Assembly (NCBI GenBank): GCA_019359285.1
Contig: JAHHHQ010000069.1
Span: 1 to 58,573 of the forward strand
DNA: 58,573 nt
Direction: 5' to 3'
From: Nodosilinea sp. WJT8-NPBG4
GTDB lineage: Bacteria; Cyanobacteriota; Cyanobacteriia; Phormidesmidales; Phormidesmidaceae
The notes beneath the pieces are model-generated. The model was not told the DNA's origin. It saw nothing but the letters and a program-made list of their open reading frames with translations, and searched no databases. This document shows, in pieces, positions 1-7,535 of this stretch. The stretch's first letter is position 1, and each line of letters starts with the position of its first letter. A program made the position numbers and the translations under genes.

Positions 1-269
1 ACACCCTACTGGCTGACAAAGGCTATGATGCAGACCAACGGGTCATTGAGCGACTGCAACAGCAAGGCAAGACACCTGTGATTCCGCCTAAGCGCAATCG
101 CAAGACTCTGCGGGAATATGACAAAGAACTCTACAAGGCCCGCCATCTGATTGAGAATTTCTTTGCCAAGCTCAAGCAGTATCGAGCGATTGCGACCCGC
201 TACGACAAGTTAGCCGAGACGTTTCTCAGTGCGATTTATATGGCAGCTGTTGTCATCTGGCTTAATTGA
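1..269 (+). mobile_element. IS5-family-like transposase, 3' part only
   Basis: An open frame runs in from the window edge (frame of base 3) to the stop at 269. It carries the last part of a DDE transposase: LLADKGYDAD near the start, which fits the second catalytic Asp of IS5/IS427-type enzymes, and later HLIENFFAKLKQYR, which fits the catalytic Glu of the Y-R-E region. DDE transposases cut and join IS ends. Only about 88 residues are inside the window, so I cannot tell whether the copy is intact or frameshifted. The IS end probably lies in the bases just after the stop (roughly 270-300), but the partner inverted repeat is outside the window and the exact boundary cannot be set. Confidence 0.85.
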
Positions 270-305
270 TCACACGCCCTAGGGCTCTACTGCCAGATTT
301 AACTC

Positions 306-356
306 AAGCCTGACCGCTGGCCTCTCCCATTTGGAGAGGAGCTAGCGGTCAGGCTT
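306..356. repeat. Perfect 13-bp inverted repeat with a nested stem
   Basis: AAGCCTGACCGCT (306-318) and AGCGGTCAGGCTT (344-356) are perfect reverse complements. Inside them CCTCTCC (321-327) pairs with GGAGAGG (333-339). The whole can fold into one long two-part hairpin. It lies between the transposase remnant and lysS and has no long T-run after it. It could stop read-through from the IS, be a small non-autonomous element, or be a processed RNA hairpin. Confidence 0.6.
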
Positions 357-405
357 AACTGCTTTAAAGGATTGCCGCTCGTGTAGTCTGGGGGCCAGGG
401 TTCCC

Positions 406-411
406 TATAAT
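406..411 (+). promoter_or_regulatory. Possible -10 box for lysS
   Basis: A perfect TATAAT lies 40 bases before the lysS ATG. No good -35 hexamer sits at 16-18 bases upstream, so this is only a -10 match in the right place. Confidence 0.4.
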
Positions 412-450
412 GGGGGCTTGTGACGTTTTGCCATTCATCTGCCCCTAGCT

Positions 451-1992
451 ATGTCGTCTGACTCTAACCGCCCTGGACAAAGTGCTTCTAGCCTTGAAGA
501 AATTCGTGCGGCGCGGCTGCAAAAGGTAGAAGACCTCAAGCAACTAGGCCAAAACCCTTTTGCCTATCGGTGGGATGTCACTGACCATACCGCCTATTTA
601 CAGGCCAAATACTCTGATCTAGAAGCCGGAGCCGAGGTAGATGCCCCGGTTTCCCTCGCCGGGAGAATTTTGGCGCGGCGGGTGTTTGGCAAGCTGGCCT
701 TCTTTACCCTGCAAGATGAGAGCGGCATCATTCAGCTCTACCTTGAGAAAGCCACGATTCAAGAGAACATGGGCGCAGCGGATGAGCAGGCCTTTGAACA
801 CCTGAAGCAGCTCACCGATGTGGGCGACATTCTGGGCGTGCGCGGCACCATCAAGCGCACCGAAAAGGGCGAACTCTCGGTCAAAGTGCAGGAATATGCC
901 CTGCTCACCAAGGCGCTGCTGCCTCTGCCTGACAAGTGGCACGGCCTTACCGATGTAGCCAAGCGCTACCGCCAGCGCTACGTTGATTTGATCGTCAACC
1001 CCACTGTGCGCGACACCTTTCGCAAGCGGGCGCTGATCACCTCTGGCATTCGTCGTTATTTAGAAGACCGAGGCTTTTTAGAGATTGAGACCCCAGTGCT
1101 GCAAAGCGAGGCCGGGGGGGCTGAGGCGCGCCCCTTCGTCACCTATCACAACACGTTAGAGATGGATCTCTACCTACGAATCGCTACCGAGCTGCACTTG
1201 AAGCGTCTGGTGGTGGGTGGTTTCGAGCGGGTGTTTGAAATTGGCCGCATCTTTCGCAACGAGGGCGTGTCGACCCGCCACAACCCAGAGTTCACCAGCG
1301 TAGAGTTTTACCAGGCCTATGCCGACTACCACGATCTGATGAATCTCACCGAAGATCTGATCGCTACTTTAGCTAAAGACATTCTGGGCACGCTCAAGAT
1401 TACTTACCAGGGTGTAGACATTGATCTGACTCCGCCCTGGAAGCGGATCACGATGCACGACCTGGTGCAGGAGCACACCGGGCTAGATTTTCGCCAGTTC
1501 ACCACTCTCGAAGCCGCCCAGGCGGCCGTTAAAGATCTCAAGCTACACGGCGTCGAAGACTGCGACTCGATCGGCAAGCTGCTCAACGAAGTCTTTGAGC
1601 AAAAAATCGAAGAAACCCTAATTCAGCCTACGTTTCTGATCGACCACCCAATCGAAATTTCGCCCCTGTCGAAGCCTCACCGCAGCAGGCCTGGGGTGGT
1701 GGAACGATTCGAGCTATTTGTAGTGGGCCGAGAGACCGCTAACGGCTTTTCAGAGTTGACTGACCCCATCGACCAGCGGCAGCGCTTTGAATTGCAGGCG
1801 GCGCGCAGGGCGGCGGGCGATCTGGAGGCTACGGGCGTAGACGAAGATTTTCTCACGGCCCTAGAGCACGGTATGCCCCCCACCTGTGGCGAGGGCATTG
1901 GCATCGATCGCCTGGTGATGCTGCTCACCGATAGCCCGAGCATTCGCGATGTGATCGCCTTTCCGCTGCTGAAGCCGGAGCGGGAGGAGTAG
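451..1992 (+). CDS. lysS: Lysyl-tRNA synthetase, class II
   Basis: Charges tRNA-Lys with lysine in the cytoplasm, using ATP. The 513-residue product has the family's usual length and order: an N-terminal OB-fold anticodon-binding domain (about 60-170, with VSLAGRILARRVFGKLAFF), then the class II catalytic core. Motif 2 is visible as FRNEGVSTRHNPEFTSVEF (about 266-284) and motif 3 as GIGIDRL (482-488). The ATG at 451 gives the expected short N-terminal tail; I see no strong Shine-Dalgarno. The gene stands alone: a transposase remnant lies upstream, and a G-rich repeat and a terminator follow directly. The stop TAG sits at the edge of the G-rich repeat tract. No missing motif. Confidence 0.97.
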   Translation: MSSDSNRPGQSASSLEEIRAARLQKVEDLKQLGQNPFAYRWDVTDHTAYLQAKYSDLEAGAEVDAPVSLAGRILARRVFGKLAFFTLQDESGIIQLYLEKATIQENMGAADEQAFEHLKQLTDVGDILGVRGTIKRTEKGELSVKVQEYALLTKALLPLPDKWHGLTDVAKRYRQRYVDLIVNPTVRDTFRKRALITSGIRRYLEDRGFLEIETPVLQSEAGGAEARPFVTYHNTLEMDLYLRIATELHLKRLVVGGFERVFEIGRIFRNEGVSTRHNPEFTSVEFYQAYADYHDLMNLTEDLIATLAKDILGTLKITYQGVDIDLTPPWKRITMHDLVQEHTGLDFRQFTTLEAAQAAVKDLKLHGVEDCDSIGKLLNEVFEQKIEETLIQPTFLIDHPIEISPLSKPHRSRPGVVERFELFVVGRETANGFSELTDPIDQRQRFELQAARRAAGDLEATGVDEDFLTALEHGMPPTCGEGIGIDRLVMLLTDSPSIRDVIAFPLLKPEREE

Positions 1993-2060
1993 GGGGGTAG
2001 GAGAGTGGATGGGTGGATGGGTAGATGGGTAGGGTTGGGAGATGAGAAGGGTGGGGAGGA
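1993..2060 (+). repeat. GGATGGGT-type G-rich intergenic repeat, copy 1
   Basis: Directly after the lysS stop the sequence becomes a degenerate tandem array of GTGGATGGGT/GGATGGGTAG units (best part about 2005-2032). Closely related tracts occur at 42905-43010, 52914-52970, 53910-53944 and 54829-54964. It codes for nothing and contains several closely spaced GGG runs, so G-quadruplex formation is possible in DNA or RNA. Confidence 0.75.
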
Positions 2061-2088
2061 GGGAAATTCGAAATTGCTTGGACTAACG

Positions 2089-2118
2089 AAAAGCTCCCCG
2101 CCTAGGCGGGGAGCTTTT
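2089..2118 (+). terminator. lysS: Palindromic rho-independent terminator after lysS
   Basis: A perfect 30-base palindrome, AAAAGCTCCCCGCC paired with GGCGGGGAGCTTTT. It forms a GC-rich stem with A- and T-tracts at its feet, so it could work on both strands: for lysS on the plus strand and for the minus-strand gene that ends at 2326. The rest of 2119-2325 shows no gene. Confidence 0.8.
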
Positions 2119-2325
2119 CAAATATAGGGAGTTCAGCTAAAAAGTGGAGTTCTGTATAGTAAGGGTGCAGTGGGCTTGCCCGGTTATGACCTACCCACGC
2201 ATAAGATTCCCATACTGAGGCCCAAATTCCGTAGGGAATTGCAAAAAATTCTGAAACTTTATGGGGTATTTATAGCCAGGGTAAAAGTTTTTTCTGAGCT
2301 GGCACCAAGTTGAGGGCAATGGCGT

Positions 2326-3009
2326 CTAGGGTTGGATCGGCGTAACTTTGGCCCGATACAGCAGGCGATCGCCCTGACGATATCCCACATGGCTGACCCT
2401 CACTGGCTGTCCTGGCGATAGCATGCCTGCCTTGGGCTGGTGAATTTGCGGATCGTAGGACACTTCGGCTCCAACCGTTTCTATGGGGGTGACGCCCCAG
2501 CTCTGCACTAGGGTTTCTACGGGGCGCGCCAGGGGGAGCAGTTTTTGGGCGGGGAGATCAACCTTTTGCTGGGCGGCGTGGGCGGCGGTGGGCCACTGCA
2601 CCAGCCAGGGCTCTAGCTGGGCGATCGCCTCCTGCTGCACCTGCTGGCGCACGGTGTCGGCCTGGGTGGCGAGCTGGGTTTGGAGGCGATCGCACTCCTG
2701 CCGTAGAGTCTTAATTTGAGCCATTGCCTCATTCCCAGAGCCTCCTCTTAGCTGGGATACATTGAGCGAGCTAAACCTATTCACCAAATCCTCTAGCGAC
2801 AATTCCAGAGCTTGGCTGAGGCGTTGCAGCACGTCCACCCGCAGTCGCCCAACCTGCCCCTGGCGCAGGCTGTCGATCGCCGAACGGGGCACGCCGCTGA
2901 TTTGGCTGAGGGCACGGTAGCTGGCAATATTTGCCTGGGCCATCAGCGATCGCAGCGCTGGGCTGTGGTCCACCCGGTCAAAACTAGAACTTGCCATAGC
3001 CTCCCCCAA
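2326..3009 (-). CDS. HTH (XRE-like) - GrpE-like fusion protein
   Basis: A 227-residue protein of two recognisable parts. The N-terminal part (about 14-65) is a helix-turn-helix of the XRE/Cro kind: SYRALSQISGVPRSAIDSLR followed by LQRLSQALELSLEDLV. Next comes a coiled-coil-like stretch (about 95-130, IKTLRQECDRLQTQL). The C-terminal part (about 155-227) resembles the beta domain of the Hsp70 nucleotide-exchange factor GrpE: LLPLARPVETLVQSWGV, DPQIHQP, and GYRQGDRLLYRAKV, which matches GrpE's conserved GYRLGDRVLRPAMV. By family knowledge GrpE releases ADP from DnaK; here the unit may instead serve a special Hsp70 partner or act as a DNA-binding sensor (inference). It starts 14 bases after the stop of the upstream gene, so the two probably form one operon. 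No dnaK or dnaJ is in the window. Confidence 0.75.
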   Translation of the reverse strand: MGEAMASSSFDRVDHSPALRSLMAQANIASYRALSQISGVPRSAIDSLRQGQVGRLRVDVLQRLSQALELSLEDLVNRFSSLNVSQLRGGSGNEAMAQIKTLRQECDRLQTQLATQADTVRQQVQQEAIAQLEPWLVQWPTAAHAAQQKVDLPAQKLLPLARPVETLVQSWGVTPIETVGAEVSYDPQIHQPKAGMLSPGQPVRVSHVGYRQGDRLLYRAKVTPIQP

Positions 3010-3023
3010 CGGTTGATGCTGTC

Positions 3024-4517
3024 TTAAAAATTGAGGTCTAACTCTTCTGGCGGGCGGTTTTGCAGATCGGGGAGATTGCTGCCAGGGGTTGACCCTGGGG
3101 TGCGGAGACTTTCGCCTAAGGGGTCGCGGGGACGGGCGGTGGGCGAGGGCGTAGGCCGAGGTGCTGGGGCCGTTTGGCCACTGCTGCTGGAGGTGCCGCC
3201 CCCCTGATTAATGATTACGGGCTGATTGGGTCGAGGGTTAAAGGTCTCAAAGGTGACGGCACGTACCAGGGGCGGGTTTTGGCCATCGGTGACCCGCAGG
3301 GTTACGGTGGTCGTGCCCGCCGGGCTGAGGGGCATCGACAGTGCCCCCTGGAGGCCTACTGTCCCTGGTGAAGGCAGCAGTTCGACCTTGGCCGTTGAGC
3401 CGCCCTCTACTCGCCAAGCCACCTGGAAGCCAGGGATTTGCTGGCCCGGCTCTACCGGCACTAGATATTTGGGCTGAGCCTCACGTCCGTTGATGGTGAA
3501 CGAGGCAATGCGCACCGGGCGGGGCTGAATATTCACCACTTCGCTTTGTTTGGCCGCTGGCAGCTCGCGATCGCCCAGGTTGGCCGGTACCGGAGTGAGC
3601 TCGAACTGGTATTGCCCCACCTCTAGCATGCCGCTGGGCACTCCCTGGCAAATCAGACGGTCTTCAAGTTTGCAAAAGGGCTGAAGTTCTTCGGGCAGAG
3701 ACACCTGGGCTGGGTTATCTGGTTTGCGCAGGGCAAACCGCCGCCCCCCTATGGTCGTGCCATCGGGCCGCTTGACCACCAGCAATAGGTCTTGCAGACT
3801 TGCGGGGTTGGTCACAATCCAGCTGACGCGAATGCCGGCATCGGTGACCGGCGGGGCCAGGGTTGGTGTGTTGGCCGAAACTTCGGTACCGGCTTCGGAG
3901 TAAATAACTTGGTCGGGGGCGAGTTCGACCACGGTGGGCTGGGGCAAATCGGCCACGGTGACTAGACTGCTCTCGGCCTGGATTGGGGCCAAGTTCAAAT
4001 CCATATCGGGCAGCAGGGTGAGCTCGAAGCGGTATTGGCCAGGCTCCCGCAGTTCGAGGGGCACTTCGCGACAGGTGAGTAGCCGTCTGGTCAGGTCACA
4101 GTAGGGCAGCAGACTAACCGGCAGTCCCTCCGATAGGTCGTAGGTCTCAGGGCCAAACACTAGGGTGCCGTCTGGGGCATAGCCGCGCAGCATCATGGTC
4201 TGCACCTGGCGAGGGTTGCTCACCTGCCAGCTTAGGCTCGGGCTTTCTCCTCGAGCGATCGCATACTCACTCTGGGAAGGCGAAATATCCATCACATAGG
4301 GATGGGGCGGTGTGCGCAGAGCCCACCATAGCAGACCGCCGAGACCACCTAGGGCTCCTACCCCAGCGGCGATCGCCAGCCTTCTCTGCCACCGAGGGCG
4401 AGGCCGTGGCGCGGGTAACGGCGCTAGAGTGATAGCCGCCGCCGTCGCTGCGCTCTCTACCCCTGGGTCGGTTTTTAGTTCTGGCTCGTGCCACTGTTCG
4501 ATCTGAGACCCTGCCAT
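3024..4517 (-). CDS. Single-pass membrane protein with repeated Ig-like domains
   Basis: A 497-residue protein I cannot name. It has a Pro/Arg-rich cytoplasmic N-terminus, one transmembrane helix (about 45-66, LAIAAGVGALGGLGGLLWWA), then a long extracytoplasmic region. Two segments repeat the same pattern: a WxVxNP strand, a pair of cysteines (CDLTRRLLTC and CKLEDRLIC) and a PGQYRFELT or VGQYQFELT strand. A third beta-rich segment follows, and a Pro/Ser/Thr-rich tail ends the chain. This looks like tandem immunoglobulin-like folds, each with a possible disulfide. The topology suggests a periplasmic sensor or scaffold anchored in the inner or thylakoid membrane (inference). It is first in a two-gene operon with the HTH-GrpE gene. 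Confidence 0.75.
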   Translation of the reverse strand: MAGSQIEQWHEPELKTDPGVESAATAAAITLAPLPAPRPRPRWQRRLAIAAGVGALGGLGGLLWWALRTPPHPYVMDISPSQSEYAIARGESPSLSWQVSNPRQVQTMMLRGYAPDGTLVFGPETYDLSEGLPVSLLPYCDLTRRLLTCREVPLELREPGQYRFELTLLPDMDLNLAPIQAESSLVTVADLPQPTVVELAPDQVIYSEAGTEVSANTPTLAPPVTDAGIRVSWIVTNPASLQDLLLVVKRPDGTTIGGRRFALRKPDNPAQVSLPEELQPFCKLEDRLICQGVPSGMLEVGQYQFELTPVPANLGDRELPAAKQSEVVNIQPRPVRIASFTINGREAQPKYLVPVEPGQQIPGFQVAWRVEGGSTAKVELLPSPGTVGLQGALSMPLSPAGTTTVTLRVTDGQNPPLVRAVTFETFNPRPNQPVIINQGGGTSSSSGQTAPAPRPTPSPTARPRDPLGESLRTPGSTPGSNLPDLQNRPPEELDLNF

Positions 4518-4720
4518 AGCCGTTATTTGTCCTCACATTCCAGGGCAGCATAGCGACTTAGCGGTGCCCCTGCCAACCACCTCGACTCACCAATGCTCTA
4601 ATGGTGACATTCTATCTATCTCACGCTACTGTCTATTTCGAGCTGCTATCTATCACAAGGAAGAGTTCTAAACCCCAAAACCCGTTGAGACTAGTCCTTA
4701 TCCTACAAAAGGTTTGAGCC

Positions 4721-5083
4721 ATGTCAGATGACCTGATAGAAGATGTCTTTCCCGAAGCTGATTCACCCCAAGATATTCAGTGGGCCGCTGACTCGGCTGA
4801 TGAACCTACATTTCCAGAGGGAGCCTGGACGGATAAAACAGCCATAGTTCAAGGCCTCCTAGAGGGCCGAAAGTACCAGGTCAAGTTTGAAGGGGTCTAC
4901 TGGACTGCGATCACAACCTCCGCTGGAGTACAGCTGGTGCCCGGCGACACCGTGGCTGTTTTGGGTCGCGACGGCAACGAACTCATTGTGCAAAAGCTGC
5001 CCGAGGAGCAACCCAATCTTCAGCCACCTAGTGTTGCAGTCGGCTCTGAGGGTCAAGCGCCCTTACCAGACCCCCTAATTTAA
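4721..5083 (+). CDS. Soluble NfeD-like OB-fold protein
   Basis: A 120-residue acidic protein. Residues about 42-92 match the C-terminal OB-fold of NfeD proteins: a strand-turn pattern with GLLEGRKYQVKFEGVYWTAI, then LVPGDTVAVLGRDGNELIVQ. Full NfeD proteins carry membrane helices and partner with stomatins; this one has none and no stomatin neighbour, so it is a stand-alone domain of unknown role. The first 35 residues are acidic and probably disordered. The ATG follows GTTTGAGCC, a weak ribosome site. It is divergent from the Ig-like membrane protein gene; the shared upstream region (4518-4720) has several TCTATC words but no clear promoter. Confidence 0.7.
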   Translation: MSDDLIEDVFPEADSPQDIQWAADSADEPTFPEGAWTDKTAIVQGLLEGRKYQVKFEGVYWTAITTSAGVQLVPGDTVAVLGRDGNELIVQKLPEEQPNLQPPSVAVGSEGQAPLPDPLI

Positions 5084-5276
5084 ATCATCCCCAGCGGCGG
5101 TCGTCGTGACCGCAAACCTAGTTGAGGGCACCGCGATTGAGCGTGACTATTCCTGTCCAAAGAGGGCAACGAGAAGAGGGTCTTCAAAAGACAGAGTTTT
5201 TTAGGCCAACCCTACCGCGCTATCCACAGTAGAGGCGCCCAATTGTTTCAACAGTGTTCAGCACTAATGACTCTCT

Positions 5277-5314
5277 ATATCCCTCGGCTGTAGTCGGGGG
5301 ATATCTGATTTTTT
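5277..5314 (+). terminator. Probable terminator after the NfeD-like gene
   Basis: ATATCCC (5277-5283) pairs with GGGATAT (5298-5304), with partly paired bases between, and six T follow at 5309-5314. It lies in the convergent gap between the NfeD-like gene and the bilin lyase gene. Confidence 0.6.
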
Positions 5315-5326
5315 GGGGAGACGTGC

Positions 5327-5848
5327 TCAGTCGGCAGGTTTGACTACGCCCATGCGAATTTCTGAGCAGAACGATGCCATTTGCACATCATCTCCAGTTT
5401 TGAGCACGCTAGTGCGCATCCGCAGGTTGGGGTTTACAAACCACAGGCGTTCTTCCACCTGCCCCGCGCTGGTGGGGGTAACAATGGTTAACACTTCATC
5501 CTCAACCCGGTAGTTGCCCTGGAGCGCTGGTGACGACGTAGGCGCTTGTACCAGCACCCCATCCCCCGCATCGGTGGGGGTCATAATTACCATTAGGGCA
5601 CTGCTCTGGATCTTTTGGCTTTCCCCCTCAAGCTGACTGTCTTGGTGAACTCGCAGACCACAGGCAATTTGGCTAGGGTCGTGGCCGAGGGTGGTGCAGA
5701 CCTGGGCCAGGTCGGTATCGGTGGCAGGCAGAAATTCGATCAGCAGATTAGACTGCCCCGCTTGGGAACTCTGACCAGCCAGGTTGTGAATGGTGCGCTG
5801 AGAAAACCACTTGCCGGCCAGGGTTTCAAAAAAGTTCACAATTTCCAT
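5327..5848 (-). CDS. Phycobiliprotein lyase, CpcS/CpeS/CpcU family
   Basis: Lyases of this family hold a bilin in a lipocalin-like barrel and attach it to a cysteine of a phycobiliprotein beta or allophycocyanin subunit. The 173-residue product shows the family's hallmarks: FFETLAGKWFSQRTIHNLAG at the N-terminus, and near the C-terminus ERLWFVNPNLRMRTSVL followed by MASFCSEIRMG. The length is typical. I cannot separate CpcS-I, CpcS-III and CpcU by eye, so no symbol is given. The start ATG at 5848 directly precedes the conserved FFE motif. It is a single gene, convergent with the NfeD-like gene. It fits a phycobilisome-containing cyanobacterium. Confidence 0.88.
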   Translation of the reverse strand: MEIVNFFETLAGKWFSQRTIHNLAGQSSQAGQSNLLIEFLPATDTDLAQVCTTLGHDPSQIACGLRVHQDSQLEGESQKIQSSALMVIMTPTDAGDGVLVQAPTSSPALQGNYRVEDEVLTIVTPTSAGQVEERLWFVNPNLRMRTSVLKTGDDVQMASFCSEIRMGVVKPAD

Positions 5849-5954
5849 GGGGATAATCTGCGTTTCGCCGAATAGTCACAGTTTTTAATTCTAAAGCGAA
5901 GCGCTCCCTATTTCCCGTTTAGGCAGTGGGTAACTGTGGTGTTCACTCTGTTCA

Positions 5955-6131
5955 ATGGCTCAACGCCAGAGTCGTAATAACCTGGGGAAAGCCGTTCAGA
6001 GATTAGCGGCGCCCATAGCGCAGGCTGCGGAAGGCATTGGGCGGCAGGTAGTTTGGTCTATCCGCGGAGAATTGTTACCAAGGGCTAGCGATCTGAACTC
6101 GCCGTTTCAGGTAAGAATTCTGCCTCTGTAA
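5955..6131 (+). CDS. Possible small basic protein (58 aa)
   Basis: An ATG-TAA frame, MAQRQSRNNLGKAVQRLAAP and onward, gives a 58-residue peptide that is basic at its start and amphipathic in the middle (IAQAAEGIGRQVVWSIRGEL). The last 47 bases overlap the 3' end of the opposite-strand kinase gene. The composition looks coding and is richer in GC than the neighbouring kinase gene, but there is no strong ribosome site and I recognise no family. It may be the remains of a longer gene cut by arrival of the kinase gene. Confidence 0.3.
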   Translation: MAQRQSRNNLGKAVQRLAAPIAQAAEGIGRQVVWSIRGELLPRASDLNSPFQVRILPL

Positions 6132-7218
6132 GCAGCTGCTCTAGGGTTTTATAAGGAAATTCAGTATCCTTTTTGGCGTTTCCCCAGATGTCAAAAAAGA
6201 AATTTCGCGCTAGCAAAATTACGCTGCGGTATTTGATAATAACAGCCACCCAGGATGCGTCAAAATTCATCATGCCATTGGCATGAATCTGCTCTAGGTT
6301 TTTGAGCAGTAGGGTGGCAAGCTCATAACGCTCAGTGTTGTCTGTTATGCCGCACATGACCCTGATGCTGTGCTTGGCCTGCTGTGAGCATGAATCGTAG
6401 TGCCACTGAACCATGTGGCCAACATTGCGAAAAACTTCACCATAGTCGTAAAGCCTATGGACCTCAAGAAAAGCTCGTTCATGCTCTGTTAATGCAAAGC
6501 TCTGATCGAGGACCAGGCCAAAGTCGGTTAGATATAGTTGTTTGCCATCGGTAAGAATATTGCGAAAGTGGGCATCGAAATGAACGATTCTTTTAGTGCT
6601 CAAAAAAGCGATGATCTCGTGCAGATCATCTAAGACTTTTGGTAGTGTCTGGGGATGGTGCTGAAGCCAGGACTCTAACGTCTGCGGCAGGTATTCTAGA
6701 AATAAAACTAGCTCATGTCGGGCGTTTGCCCGTTCTAGCATATAAGTACCAGTGTTTTCATGGTTACCCCAATACGCTACAAATTCCTTGAGGCAATCTT
6801 TGTCAACCTCTGTAGATAAACCTGAATAGGGCAAGATTCGATAGTGGTACATCAAGGGAAAAGCGGTGATCGCCCTCTCCAATACCCAATGGGTGGTTTT
6901 GATATGAGTAATAAGCTCACGAAACACTCCCAAACCGGCGACGCCTATCCCCGCAGAGCCTAGACCGTAGTTGAAATAAGTGGGCAGGTCATAGAGATTT
7001 TTGGTAGAGAAAAGATTGTCATATTCCAGCTGGGTGACGGGAATGCGTTTGACAAAAACTTGGCACTGTCCAACGGTTATGGTATCGGTCAGCCCCCACC
7101 TAAGCTTTGATTCACTATTACTTAGCAGGGCGCGCATTCTTTGGCTGTCGAGCCGGGCAATTTTTGCACTTAGCTCAAAATAGTTTTCTATGCGATCGCT
7201 TACCAGATAGTTTGACAT
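6085..7218 (-). CDS. Protein-kinase-like protein
   Basis: A 377-residue soluble protein with the catalytic core of a protein-kinase or aminoglycoside-phosphotransferase fold: HFDAHFRNIL (catalytic HxDxxxxN loop, about residue 213-222) followed by LYLTDFGLVLD, which holds the metal-binding DFG. A plausible hinge, ELVLFLEYLPQTLESWL, lies before it. The N-terminal lobe is unusual: I see no clear glycine-rich loop. It therefore could phosphorylate a protein or a small molecule; the substrate is unknown. The gene is visibly richer in A/T than its neighbours and has few HIP1 sites, which suggests recent transfer. No phosphatase or other partner lies beside it. Confidence 0.65.
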   Translation of the reverse strand: MSNYLVSDRIENYFELSAKIARLDSQRMRALLSNSESKLRWGLTDTITVGQCQVFVKRIPVTQLEYDNLFSTKNLYDLPTYFNYGLGSAGIGVAGLGVFRELITHIKTTHWVLERAITAFPLMYHYRILPYSGLSTEVDKDCLKEFVAYWGNHENTGTYMLERANARHELVLFLEYLPQTLESWLQHHPQTLPKVLDDLHEIIAFLSTKRIVHFDAHFRNILTDGKQLYLTDFGLVLDQSFALTEHERAFLEVHRLYDYGEVFRNVGHMVQWHYDSCSQQAKHSIRVMCGITDNTERYELATLLLKNLEQIHANGMMNFDASWVAVIIKYRSVILLARNFFFDIWGNAKKDTEFPYKTLEQLLTEAEFLPETASSDR

Positions 7219-7535
7219 CTTTAGTTCCCTACTACAGCATTGAAAACTACGTCAGTTCACAGTCAAACAAGCATTTTTTCTTATACTTTGTTAGGCCAGT
7301 AACGGAGACGATGCTGGGAGTAAATATGCAGGGGTGGAGGTTGTGCACCAGCATGGCCGCGCTCAAGGGGTACTGCCCTGCCGGGAAGCCTCGGGAATTG
7401 TGTACAAATGTTGCGATACAAAAAGTGCTGAACCCCTTTTTCCGTAAGAATTTAGAAGCATCACAGAGTGATAAGCTAACGGTTACGCTAAAAACTGTTT
7501 TGTAACGCTGTTCTTGTAAATTGGTGACGCCTTCC
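7219..7535. other. Intergenic region between kinase-like gene and hemE
   Basis: About 317 bases with no convincing gene. It must hold divergent promoters for the kinase-like gene and hemE. TATACT near 7279 is the best -10-like hexamer I see, but no well-spaced -35 supports it. No hairpin terminator or known riboswitch pattern is evident. Confidence 0.4.

Noticed and set aside
1993..2060. Possible CRISPR array in the repeated GGATGGGT tracts
   Set aside because: Units are 8-10 bases and abut each other. There are no spacers of equal length and no cas genes.
3174..3477. Plus-strand ORFs within the Ig-like membrane protein gene
   Set aside because: They lie wholly inside a better minus-strand gene and have Arg/Gly-rich shadow-like composition.
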